Of a stretch of 64,000 bases of DNA, positions 49,701 through 59,946 are shown one piece after another. This DNA comes from Euwallacea fornicatus (lineage: Eukaryota; Arthropoda; Insecta; Coleoptera; Curculionidae): assembly GCF_040115645.1 (NCBI RefSeq), contig NC_089554.1, positions 3,286,001-3,350,000 of the forward strand. Direction: 5' to 3'. A program made the position numbers and the translations under genes. Numbering within the stretch: position 1 is the stretch's first letter; each line of letters starts with the position of its first letter. The notes beneath the pieces were generated by a model, which did not search any database, had not been told where the DNA came from, and worked only from the letters and a program-made list of their open reading frames with translations.

Positions 49701-52700
49701 TTCAGGAGTACTCAAATGTACTTATAAAAATGTTATTAGACTTTTCCGGCGTCTGCATGTGATATAATCCGTTTGAAAGAAGAATGTCTTCCTTTAGCAG
49801 GTTAAAAAAAATTGTACAGAGTGCCCTATTTTATTCGGCCAATTTAAAAATTTAGACTCCACTAATCGGCGTTAAATTATTTGATTTTATAATTTTTAGC
49901 ACAATTCTTCACCAATTCCGAGATATTTAAGTATTAAAAAAAATTTAATATGTCCACGTTGCAATGGTTTTTAAGAAGTTGCAAATACAACTTTTGCCTA
50001 TTCAAATACACATAATTTTTTTCGTCAGTTTGACTTATTGAGTGAAATATGACAATGAAATTTCTTAAAATGTTTGCTTTATTCCAATTTTCACCTATAA
50101 AGAAAAAACACGGGTCTTACCAGTCTGACAGTGAAAAGTTTCTAGTTCAAAAAAGATTTATTATTTTAAATATTCTTTCACAAATTAATAATTTTAGTTC
50201 CGATCTGCTATGGCTTCGTGTTGGTTCTTTTTGAAAAATTTTTAAATTCCGGTATCAAAATGCCTTACGTGTACTCAAATGCGCTAACATGCATTTTTAT
50301 CACGGCCTTGTTAAGCGTATCGCGAGAAACGCCCGAAGGTTGTACAGCTGCATTTCCTCAAAAGACGCCATCTCCGAGATCGTGAAGTTTTTGTATGACT
50401 TCATAGAAGTTCTTAAAGAAACAGGATCCTTTAATATTATGAGAGATCATCAGCTCCTGTTGTGTCTCAACGAGATAACATTATCCTGACTCATTTCAAC
50501 AATGATCCTCATACGAATGTTAGGCGAGCCTCTAATGTGTAAAACATTCTTTGGGAAATCATTAGACGAACTTTAAGAAGAGATGGTAAGCATTCTTTTC
50601 ATATATGCCGAGTGCGAGAACTTTCAGCTGTAAATTACGAAACATTCAATAAATTTTGCGAATAGTTTATTAATGCTATTCAACTTGATAGACAACAATT
50701 GCAGATGATTTGTGGACTGACGAAGCTACATGTACTAGAAGAGGTATGTTAAATGTGAGCAATGAGCGCACATGGTGAGATGAAAATACTTACGCGCGCT
50801 AGAGGATCGCTTTCAAGATCAGTTCAACGTTAATGTTTACATTGGACTTGTTAACGATCGACTTGCATGCCCACTTTTCCTGCCAAAACGGCTCAACGAC
50901 AAATATTTTTTGCATTTATTCCAAGAAAAGTTTCCCACTCCTTTGGAAGATCTCGGTTGAATATACGAGAGCGTCACTTTTTTGAATTGGATAGGTGTTG
51001 TGCGCGTCACAGTCGACTCATTCTAAACTGGTTAAACAACAATTATGCTGCGCGCTGGATTGGAAGAAATGGACCTATAGCTTGGCCGGCTAGATCTCCA
51101 GACCTTATCCCACGCGACTTCCTTTTCCGGGAAACTTTAGAGGTTCTGGTGCACAGAAATTCTTCTGGAGAACTAACTGCTTCAATCCGAACGTCCTGTT
51201 AACTATTAACACCATAGCACATAGCAGGTGCAACGAGTTCGGTACCTTGAAGGTGCCGAAGTTGCGTAGCGCACAATGGAGGCCTCTTTCAGACGCGTCC
51301 TCGGTAATGCAAGGTTGCACAAACGGCAGAGTAAGAACGTTAAAAACGACGAAACTGACGAGAAAAATTACACGTTTTGAAATAACCAAAAATTTCATCT
51401 GCAACTTTTTATAAACAATTGCTGCGCGTACAAATTAGAAATAATTTCAACATCAATATCTCGGAATTGGTCAAGAATTAACCTAAAGTTTGTATAATTA
51501 AATTCGTTTGCTTGGATTAGCAGAATCTAAATTTTACATTTGGCCGAATAAAAGTAGGTCCCCCTGTAAATACGCCAATGATCGCGACGTTTTCGGCAGA
51601 GTTTCGAATCTTATTGGTTTAGTTCAGGTCTCGCGACGAAACGAGTAACCAATTATACGTTATACTATATGTAGGGTTCCGTAAGTTCAGTGATGAGCCC
51701 CTGAAATGCCCTTTTACCAGCGCTAGTGTCCTGTAAGCTATCGCGACATTCAGCAAAAGTCTTTCGGTTTTCTGCATAGAGCCAATAGGTTTAGATCAAA
51801 AAAAGTTTGAAATTTCTGACACTGAACCATTTATATTGGCAAACGGCGCCCCAATAGATTGAAAGTTCGCCTATAATATCCCAAGTTTCAAAAACTGCGT
51901 AATATAAAACTTTTGTGATTTATCAAACTTCTTTCGATTTATCTCTTGCACGGGCAGAAATTCTTTTGTATGTTCCTGCGTCTGACAAACGATCGATCTA
52001 TGCAAATTAATTTGTAATGAAGTTATAATGTTAGATTTTTTCTATCTCAGGTCCCAAGCTGCAGGGAATTTTTTTATCGGTTTTATTTATTTATTTTTTT
52101 AATTGTTTTAAATTCTTTTTGTATTTTTAGTTTGTGCTTCGAAATTTTCTAATTCGGTAAACTAGGGCGAAAAGCGTCACTTTTCACGACACAGCTTCCA
52201 TTGGCCGAACTGCTCGGGTTCTCAATTTACCCATCACCTCGGACTCCACAGCGTTTTTATGAAAAGATCTCGGATATCAGTTGCAATCTTATTTGGATAT
52301 TTATGAGATTTACTTTTCCGTATCATCAGTTTTTCCATTAGGCTCTTTCTTTATTGAATGTATAGCGAAAATCCGTGCAGACATGTGACGCTGCAGCGGA
52401 GCTCAACTCTCCAGGTATAGAAAAATGAGCTCTTAACTGTTCAATTCCCCGTCTCTCCTGCTACACACTCTCACTTGAATTCTTTTCAATTTTTCAGTGC
52501 AGCACAGTTTCTCCCGATCAGTGACCCTTGGACCCGCGAGTTAAGACCCCATTTGCTTATGCAGTTCGAGACGTTTCTTGCTTCACACACTACGAATATT
52601 TTTTCTTGCATTGCACGTGGCCTTAATTTGTGGATTGAGTCATTGTGACATCATTTCCAGGGAACTTTCGGCTCGCTGGAATCCGGAACACCCCTGGACC

Positions 52701-55700
52701 AGTTGAAACGGGTCGGCGCATGTCAGAACAAAATCGTTAAGAAAATAACGCGCTAACAGCGTTTATAATTAATTAATCTGAGATTAAATTCGAATCAAAG
52801 GAGGGAAGTTTTGTAATACCCTACTTGAAATAATTTTCATTATTTGCCTTAGAGCAAAGTTACATTGCTTCCAAGTTGATTAAATAATAATTATACAGTT
52901 CTGAAACTTAGTAAAGTTGCTGATTTGCATAGTACAATCGTCAGTCTTTGCTTAACACGACTAAGACTTGGGCAACAAAGCTACAAGTCCATATTATATA
53001 TCCTTAAATTATGATTATGTTATGTATACGTGCATGTGTGCATAACTAAGTATGACGTTATACAGAGAGGACCAAAAACCCTGTATAAGTTCGTCTAAAA
53101 TTGAAGAAAATGTTTTTCTTGAAAATGCCGCAGCACAAGTATTATTTTTAATTGTATTTTTTTATCATGTATACAAGGTTACCAATGTAGCAGGAAAATG
53201 TATCTGTTCATTTTTTGCTTATGAAACCCCATGTATATTATGACGTTTTTGGGTTCTTTGAGAAATTCTGAAGATACTTGATGTAACGTAATAATGTGTA
53301 AATTCAAGAGGTTTCGAAAAAAAAAATTTAATGGAAATAATTATAGAACTACTAAAACTTAAAAAATAACAATATAAACCATGGTAATTTAATGTATTTA
53401 ACGTTGGAGCTGTGCCGCGTTGATTTCCTGACAGCTGGAAAGCCGCAATTCAAATTCCTCAAAAGCTTTTCCGATCAATCGACGAGGTATTTGTTGGGCT
53501 TCTTGGGTAACTTCATTTTTTAACTTTTCTATATTGTTGGACTCATTTAAATACACCCTATGTTTCAGATCACCCCATAAAAAAGTCTATAGGGGTGAGA
53601 CCAGGCAGTCTAGCAGGCCACTCTAATTGCCATATTTGGCAAATAATTCAACTCTTGAATTTAGACATAAGTTTAGACATGTTACATAAAATAAGTTCAG
53701 GATTTCTCAAAGAACTCAAAAACGTCATGGGTTCCATAACAAAACAATGGGAATCTAAAAACAATATTTGACGTGTTCCAGCATTTTCACGAAACATATT
53801 TCTTTCAAGTTTTAACGACTCTGTGCGGGACTTTGGTTTTTTATGAATGTGCGTGCAGCCAATGCTATAAAACAGCACTTTTCACAACAGGTATAATATA
53901 TACCAAGTTATTACTTGGTTGGCGCACAAAGTTGTAGGCAATCGAATAATATCTTACGAATATGAAAAGTGATTTCTTCACGTTTTTACTGCCTACTGAT
54001 TTTTATAATTTTCCAATGGCAACAAACTGCCAAAAGATTATCCTTTCACATGATTAGATATTCTTATGAAACCCGCCCTAACACGTTGGTGATTTTCCTA
54101 GCAAATTATCTTCCTTTGCACATTATTTTCGTGTGATTTACGAGTAAAGTTGTGACTTTAATTTATTGGTGTCCAAAGTAGTTTAAGATAGCTGATAACT
54201 GATTATTAAAGTTAGTTTTGTGGAAAAATGTGCAATACATATCTGAAAAAAAGTTGACGAGATAAAGGACATGGGCGAAAACCATATTGATATTTTGCCC
54301 TTAAAAATAGCTACTGCTGCAAAGAATAATTTGTAGTAAATATCTCGAGAACTAGCGGAAAGAGGAACGAAAATCTACGTGAAAAATTGATACTTTGCCA
54401 TCAAAAATTGCAACTAAACCTTCTAGTGACCAGCGATTTGTCTGGAGCTATAAATTCCAAATGTGCGACCCATAGTGACCATTTAAAATAAATATCTCAA
54501 AAATTGCCGGAGAGGCGGCGGACATCTGAAAGCAACCTTTTATGTTGACATGTTGCCTCAAAGGCGCGTTCAGGAAAAAATGTCAATTTTTAATTAGTCG
54601 ATCACTCATTGACTTACTTTTTAATTGTTCCACTTCGCTTTACTTCACTTCAAGAAGCTCCTGCTTATATATGTAACATAATTTCCCACAATATCCAATT
54701 ACCTCCAAGTCCTACATCTCAATCGATATGCCTGTTCCTAGTTTCAAGTCGGGGCTCAAATTAATATTACTGCGCTCTAGATCTACAACTTTAGGGCAAT
54801 ACTCACAAATCCGATTTAAATCCTTTGAACCGCCTTTAAGCCTTGGAACTAAATCGTAAAGTTGAGAATTCCAAAAAGTTCACATTCAAGAGAAATGTTT
54901 TCCTGCTTTATTAAGAGGTATAAACCAGAACTTTATATGTAATATGGATTTTACGCATTTGTTTCAGAACTTTAAGCGTCAATATTCCCCAAATAATATC
55001 GCCACCCTCGGGTAACGGTCCTCATCAATTTGTATTTTATAGCTTTAGGTCAATTTTGAAACTTTAAAATTTTCTGAATTAAAATGAATCAAATGAAAAA
55101 ATCATTAAATTTAATATCATTTTAGTCGATTTGCTGAACTATTCCAACGCCAAGATCGCCAAATTTCCCTCTTCAGCAAAGCTGTAAAATGACATTTTTA
55201 TTACGACCGTATTAGGTTATTATTCAATTTCCATGGAAGGAAAATCGTCAACAAAGTCATGCATTCAGCTTGTTATTCTTTTATCCACTGCCTGTCGGCT
55301 TCATCTATATTATGCGCTATTTTTGGGAAAATAGGTCAGTGCTTCAATAACAGCAAATTGATAACGGATGGTCGAAATTAAATAAAATGGCCTGAAGAGT
55401 TGTGCCTCAACATCGAACAGGTATGTATTTTTCAATAAAGGCAATATTTTCAGAACCTGCAATTTCACGAAATGGTTTCACTCGCAGATTTGAAAACAAC
55501 ATGAAATTGCGCCATTTAATTGGAAATATTGCTTAACAATTGTAAATAATTGTCAGCTCCGATTAACAAACACATTCTGTATGCTAAGAAATCTGAATTT
55601 TAATTTTAATTACTTACAGTTTTTGTTAATTCAATAAACTAATGCACGAGAAAGTGTACTCGTATTTATTTAACTAGTTCGAAAAAACAATTGATTTCCG

Positions 55701-57147
55701 CACGAGTGGATGTCTCGGCGACGAGTCCGGAGGGCTCCGGCAGAAAAGACGAGTTAAACAAAATCGACTCATTTCCATGCACCTAATAAAAGATTTTTTT
55801 TAATTTAAATAATGTTCGATTTAAACAAAACAGAAATATTCGAACAAAAGTTTCCGGTTTACTTCTAATCACCATACCTTATGGTTAATCGCCCGCATAA
55901 TTTACTCCTAAAAGTGGAAAAACTCTATTTTATTCTAAAATATAATTCAACTAATAAATAAGCGCTGTAGTTACTTGGATTACTTAATATTAAAAGCGGC
56001 AAAACCGCAAGGAAACTTCAAAACCATACTTCGTCAAATAAGAGAAGCTAATTCGAAAGTTTTCCATGTTAATGAAATTTGCATAACTGAAAATGCAGAG
56101 TCGAAAAGTATTTCGAGAGTAATTTGAAATATGCAGCTGATGCGAATAATATTGTGTACTGGGAATTTTGCCGAAATAGCCTTTAATTTTGAAAGTTAAA
56201 TAACATCAAGCAATTCCTCATCAGTCGCAATTTGCAGCGGAATTATTTGAATAAATTGTTAATACAGATTACCCCTTAAGGGAACAATAATTTTGAAGCC
56301 GGCAGACTCTACCGCACATATTAGGTAAGCGCGTGTTCGTAAAATATTTTTTTATAATTTTAATGCCCAAGGAGATATAGTAGAGTCGATAAATATGTGG
56401 TTATGCGTCATCAATACTTCGCCATTAATGTTCACACCACGCAATCACCTGTCACTTCAATTAAGATGTCAATGTCAACGTCAATGTCAACGTCAATGTC
56501 AATGTCAACGTCAATGTCAATGTCAACGTCAATGTCAATGTCAATACCTATGAAGCATATAGTCCAGTTTTTGTTCTTCGTCAGCTCAGATGGCGCTTTT
56601 TTCAAATATTTTTCCCTTTCTTTCTTTTCATAAACAGTGTTTCTAGTAATTATACGTTAAACGTCGTTTAAGAAATAGTAAGAAACAAACATAGCTTTCA
56701 AAGAAAAAGTGTGATCATGGGCTATAGGTACCTCGACCTCGACATGCAATGGACAATGCGTATTTTTAAGCGGTCGAGCAAACGCGAAAAGTATCAGTTT
56801 TGCGGCTTTCTAATCGATACTGTTTGATTACTGAGCCTTTAAGAGGATTTACCGGATTATTTTACGGCATTTTCACCCTCAGTCTCGATGAGTCGGGCAT
56901 ATCATTTTAATTTGCCAAGCTTAAAATAAATTCTTCTTCTCGATAAATTTGCAGGGAACGGGCGTGATTGATGAATTTATTCTTGCAGGGCCCGAGTGAA
57001 AAGCGGTATTCGGTTACTGGAGGCAACGCCGTCTGGAGCATCACCCTGGAATATCACAGTTGACATCAATGCCAGGCACACTGGCGCCACTGTCACGTTG
57101 GTACGCAAGGAACCACCTGAAGCCGAGACCACCACCACTGATGGAGA
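43443..57147 (+). CDS. TMEM132: TMEM132-family transmembrane protein, N-terminal half (5 exons)
   Basis: Exons 43443-43745, 43800-43976, 44027-44205, 44264-44514 and 56989-57147 join with intron phases 1, 1, 0 and 2 into one open frame of about 356 codons with no stop. TMEM132 proteins are single-pass membrane proteins with a large ectodomain of cohesin-like and immunoglobulin-like domains, linked in animals to neural cell adhesion. Family landmarks are GGFFLK, ATYGPFSTKQ, SPVLRVLFHTG, the paired cysteines HAACSPDGEDGVCLAQVTIP then DSWW, EGCHPK, MSRMHISVFID and VVIRARVKSGIRLLEATP. Missing are the signal peptide exon upstream and, after about residue 356, the remaining ectodomain, transmembrane helix and short cytoplasmic tail. 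No reading-frame damage is seen, so the gene is probably functional. The family is clear; I cannot say which paralogue it matches best. Confidence 0.9.
43800..43976 (+). CDS. TMEM132: TMEM132-like exon B
   Basis: It follows a 54-bp intron (43746-43799, ending CTGATAG). The exon encodes PAIELQDQATHHLDMSAHIV, then DSPVLRVLFHTGTD and RRQILLARHHQRVCI, and ends in phase 1 before GTAATA. LDMSAHIVRNEV and LRVLFHTGTD correspond to the family's second conserved block. Confidence 0.9.
44027..44205 (+). CDS. TMEM132: TMEM132-like exon C
   Basis: It follows a 50-bp intron (43977-44026, ending TTTACAG). The exon encodes LHASMGQRPPLHAACSPDGE, DGVCLAQVTIPDSWWPAMPS and a lysine-rich KDGRPGKLVKTPPRLVQ. The two cysteines and the DSWW that follows are family hallmarks. 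The donor GTGAAG is a weaker form of the consensus. It ends in phase 0. Confidence 0.88.
44264..44514 (+). CDS. TMEM132: TMEM132-like exon D
   Basis: It follows a 58-bp intron (44206-44263, ending ATTTTTCAG). It encodes VAYSVLEPWPDEGEGCHPKM, QVQPSVVLGTVPLTAAKGAY, KEVKLTDAIAMLVPHPPLFP and MSRMHISVFIDRLKAKALTA then VVI. The donor GTAGGT starts at 44515, and the exon ends in phase 2 after the first two bases of an Arg codon. Confidence 0.9.
44515..48806 (+). other. first part of the 12.5-kb TMEM132-like intron
   Basis: Donor GTAGGT at 44515; the matching acceptor TTCTTGCAG ends at 56988. I recognise no further exon or element in this part. Open frames at 45577-45888, 46114-46410 and 47884-48231 carry no family motif and the flanking exons already join in phase across the intron. 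A single TATAGGGTGTCCCAG motif near 46554 is unpaired. Confidence 0.6.
48807..49700 (+). pseudogene. decayed Tc1-type transposase in the TMEM132-like intron
   Basis: MPRHHLTRNEIDLL begins at ATG 48807. It is followed by GVSQTVISRLWRRFREIG (helix-turn-helix), broken stretches, and a first catalytic block near 49230-49260 (FNDESRFGYHP-like). Then come KMAWEGIIIDNGTNLVFPNR, LIARQYTDAIIDPTVRPFAD, GNGRPHVAGIVTE (DNARPH changed to GNGRPH) and LLWSAQSPDLNPIENVWEVF with the final Glu. Stops and shifts break the N-terminal half and the second Asp is lost. It lies on the same strand as the host gene. Inverted ends were not resolved. Confidence 0.82.
49817..51566 (+). mobile_element. DD41D-like transposon with ~115-bp inverted repeats
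   Basis: The left end CAGAGTGCCCTATTTTATTC and the reverse-complemented right end CAGGGGGACCTACTTTTATTC are both preceded by TA (49815-49816; right side 51567-51568). Both continue with GGCCAA, AATTTAGA, CTAATC and, about 100 bp in, the shared block ACCAATTCCGAGATATT. Length is 1750 bp. It carries a plus-strand transposase remnant and sits in the large TMEM132-like intron. This is the best-bounded copy of the lineage that still spans most of the gene. Confidence 0.88.
50289..51190 (+). pseudogene. DD41D-like transposase remnant
   Basis: An N-terminal stretch of 66 open codons (50289-50489) is followed by shifted pieces. Then LEDRFQDQFNVNVYIGLVND, PLFLPKRLND and FPTPLEDL lead to a decayed second-Asp block, ARHSRLILNWLNNNYAARWI and GRNGPIAWPARSPDLIPRDF with the last Asp. 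The enzyme's WIGRNGPxxWPxRSPDL signature is intact. Stops at several positions and at least three shifts make it inactive. Confidence 0.85.
51567..53399 (+). other. intron portion with a small imperfect palindrome
   Basis: No exon or transposase recognised. At 53058-53087 a short inverted pair TATACAGAGAGG / ACCCTGTATA occurs, 30 bp end to end, possibly a fused pair of element ends. The rest is unique-looking. Confidence 0.4.
53400..53640 (-). pseudogene. C-terminal fragment of DD41D-like transposase
   Basis: The minus strand, from 53640 down, reads LEWPARLPGLTPIDFFMG, with SPD changed to PG two positions before the last catalytic Asp. After a one-base shift comes DLKHRVYLNESNNIEKLKNE then VTQEAQQIPRRLIGKAFEEF, and it ends at a stop after AAQLQR. 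The C-terminal tail is nearly undamaged while everything N-terminal is missing. Confidence 0.78.
53641..56465 (+). other. intron portion, mostly unique
   Basis: No exon recognised. At about 54240-54570 a unit of roughly 145 bp recurs two or three times in decayed form, marked by AAATATCTCGAGAACTAGCGG and AAATATCTCAAAAATTGCCGG. The remainder shows no motif. Confidence 0.4.
56466..56548. repeat. hexanucleotide microsatellite (ATGTCA/ACGTCA)
   Basis: About 14 tandem copies of a 6-bp unit, ATGTCA alternating with ACGTCA. It lies about 440 bp upstream of the last visible TMEM132-like exon, inside the intron. It creates a Met-Ser-Thr-Ser run in a chance open frame (56397-56633), which is not a gene. 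Confidence 0.95.
56989..57147 (+). CDS. TMEM132: TMEM132-like exon E (last visible)
   Basis: The acceptor TTCTTGCAG ends at 56988, and the first base completes the Arg codon begun in exon D. The exon encodes ARVKSGIRLLEATPSGASPW, NITVDINARHTGATVTLVRK and EPPEAETTTTDGE, then GTAAGT at 57148 in phase 2. The VKSGIRLLEA and PSxxSPW blocks directly follow the exon D sequence in family members, so no exon is missing between D and E despite the 12.5-kb intron. Confidence 0.9.
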
Positions 57148-59384
57148 GTAAGTGCTTTCTACATTGATTAAAATAGTACGTTCACTTGAAGCACTTATCA
57201 CCACGTAAAATTAACTTCCCAGATTCAACTGTGAATTCTAAATGAGAAAAGAAAGATAATTCTAAATCGATCCCCAAAAAGGCAGCGAACTGGATTACAC
57301 ACGTTTTCCATTTCCCTTTTTCGTTTCAGCAAAGCCTTGGATAAACTTAGGACGAGAACGGAATGTGGGATACTTTTTTCGGTTCGATACATTGATTAGC
57401 GCGAAATCGTCCGATTCGCTTGAGGATTTCAGGGCCCGAGGGATAACCCATTATCCGGCGGTGTTAAAGTGTGTTGATGGGTTCGCATGTTATCGGTATT
57501 CATTATCACCATAGTTTGACCCTATCTGGTTAATTAACGATTTTTACCGGCAAAAATTTGCGTTGCTGGTAGTATAAATTATCTGCCTGCACAAAAATCA
57601 TTAGTCAAATCAGTACAGGAAGCAACTCGTCGAAAAACTTAAAATTCTCACAATTATTAGAACGGATTCAACCTGAAAAATTCTTTTCTGTATACAACTA
57701 GTCATTTTCCAGTCAGTTGACTGCACTCAAAAGACACCATTCTCGAAGGTGCCCGAGAAAACGCTTGAAATGCGCAGGAAAACAGGTCTACACGCTTTCG
57801 GTGACCTAAAAAGCTAGCTTCAGTTCGAAAAATGCAAATAGCACCGATTTTGCCAAAGTCGCAGCAAAAGGACTAATTTCAGTGTATTACTGACTGTTTT
57901 CAGAGTTTAAATATCGTCACTCACAGTCCAATGTCGCAATTTCGCAGGATACGAGGTATTTAGACATTTGATCATCCTTCCATTGATCCTTTGATGAAAA
58001 GTGTTGAATGGGATTCGATTACAATTTAAGTTCGCCACTCACAGCCCGAATCGCTCGAAAAATTTATAAAAATGGTTCACAGTGGGAAGGGTCTGCTCAC
58101 GTTTCTCATTGCTCTGCATAGGTGCTGCCAAATTATAAGATTCTTCCAGCCTGCGAATAACAATAGATCTCTTCAAGATTCACGGATGTATCTATGTAAT
58201 GAGCTCATCAATATGCCAAGAAAGTATACCGAAACGTTTGTGGGGAAAACTTAGGACGAAATAACCCCCGACTGGATTTTATGGCCGTTTGCACGGAAGC
58301 AAAATCCGCCTTGTAGTGACACGAAATCGCGGTTGGGTCATTAAGGTGACGGGACACTCCAGACTTACAGCGTGTCTGGAATATTTATGGATCCTTCCTC
58401 TCCAGCTTTAAAGCTGAATTTATTTTAGTCGTATTAGGTGTCCTCAGAGAAAGCATTAATCTCACGCTCAGAAGAATATTATACTTGATTGTTCAAGGAA
58501 TGTATTATCTATAGGTAAAACATCTATTTTTATTCTCGTTTTAATCCCGTATCATACAGGGTGTCGGGATTTGACCATCAGGTCTTTAACCACGAATTTT
58601 ACGCCCAAAGACGGAACTACTTCGATGCATAAAACGTATAGGGAAAACGCTTCGTTACGTTACTTTTTATTGCTCTCTATATTTAGCCAAGACCAGCATG
58701 GGTCTTATAGAGGGGCGAGATAGGGTGACGGAACAGGGCGGCAGATTAGGAACAGCGACAGACTCTCCTTGGGGTAGGGGGGTGATGATTAAAAATTTCG
58801 CCCAGGGCGCCACAGCTGCTACTGTCCTGCTCAAGATCCCGATGTGGACAACGAGTTTAAAGCAGTTTACTTATTCCTTATTAACCAAAGCCATTATTGT
58901 TACATTCTTAACGTATATGTAAACCGACAATAACTGATTATTTTAAATTTCGTTTTGCCAAAGCCCCTTTAATTCCACATGAAACCGAAATTCCCGCGCA
59001 GTACCCGTCAGAAACAATTAGTTTCTTGCTGTTGGGAGTTTGGGAATCATTAATATTGGAGTTTGGAACTTCCGAATGCGAGCTCATTTGAACAGTTTAA
59101 TCCGTTAGAAACCTGTTTAATATTCAATATAGTAATAACAACTACAGAGATTGGGCCGAAATTAATATTCCTCTGTTCTCTGATAAGCACAGAGGATGGC
59201 GGTAGTATTAACTGTAGCATTAAGAATATACTGATTTGTTTAATTGATATTGCATGTTCGATTTCCTTATCTCTAATATACAATGTGTCACATTATGACA
59301 TGGTCATTTTAAAAATTTAAAAAACTGCAGTGTTTACTTGAAAAGTTCAGATTTTTTACTGTAAAAAACAGTGTAGATATGGAG
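57148..59384. other. presumed following intron, no exon recognised
   Basis: The donor GTAAGT at 57148 opens an intron whose acceptor I could not find. No TMEM132 motif is visible in plus-strand frames before the window end. A solo element end lies at 58557-58690. Confidence 0.4.
58557..58690. repeat. solo copy of the 37159-type inverted repeat arm
   Basis: After TA, CAGGGTGTCGGGATTTG leads into TTTAACCACGAATTTTACGC and AACGCTTCGTTA. These line up with CAGGATGCCCGGGTTT, TTTTAACCACGTATTCTACGC and ATGCTTCGTTA of the left arm at 37159-37260. No matching inverted partner was found downstream, so it is a stranded arm or a decayed miniature copy. Confidence 0.65.
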
Positions 59385-59900
59385 AGTATTGATGGAACGT
59401 AATATCCGGTAAATGGCCCTCTCATGACTGATGGAAATCATCGATTCTTTTAACGAAATTTCCGATGACAGTTCGGAACAGTGACGGCTCAATGTCCATT
59501 CGAAATTACCATCCACTTGTTGTTGCTCTAACATGCATTCTGTGAACGTTCAACGTTGTACATTGTGTGCTGGCTTTGAATGCTGTGTAAACTGAATGTT
59601 ATAGTTTGCAAATGCAAATATTCAGCCAAAATTTGATGCAAACAGTTTGACAAAACTTCCGATTGCTGAGGACGATGGCGAATCGGCGGAAGGAATTCTC
59701 GTTAACACCCTCGCTAATTGCCGCGGCAATCCGTTTATTTCACGGAGCTGGGCGATCATACGCATATTCTCTTCTGGATTTCAACTGACCCACTCTATTG
59801 AAATTTTTTGATTCATCAGATCACAGTACAGTGAGAGGGTGCGTTATGATGACCGAAAAATTCACGACATTTTCTTGCCGCCTTCGTGAAGCTATCACCA
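59385..59900 (-). pseudogene. highly decayed transposase fragment, DD41D-like
   Basis: The minus strand ends FRTVIGNFVKRIDDFHQS, a stop, then EGHLPDITFH, matching the VKRIDxxxxxxGGHLxDIIF tail typical of this lineage. Further upstream on that strand a SDESKNFNRVG block may be the first catalytic region. The middle is unreadable. It lies immediately beside the young mariner at 59947. Only the tail is reasonably clear. Confidence 0.5.
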
Positions 59901-59946
59901 TTTTGATAGTGCATTTTCACAATTTCTCTGCTTCTACGTCTTTATA

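Noticed and set aside
56397..56633. 78-codon open frame with a Met-Ser-Thr repeat
   Set aside because: Its repeat is simply translation of the 6-bp microsatellite.
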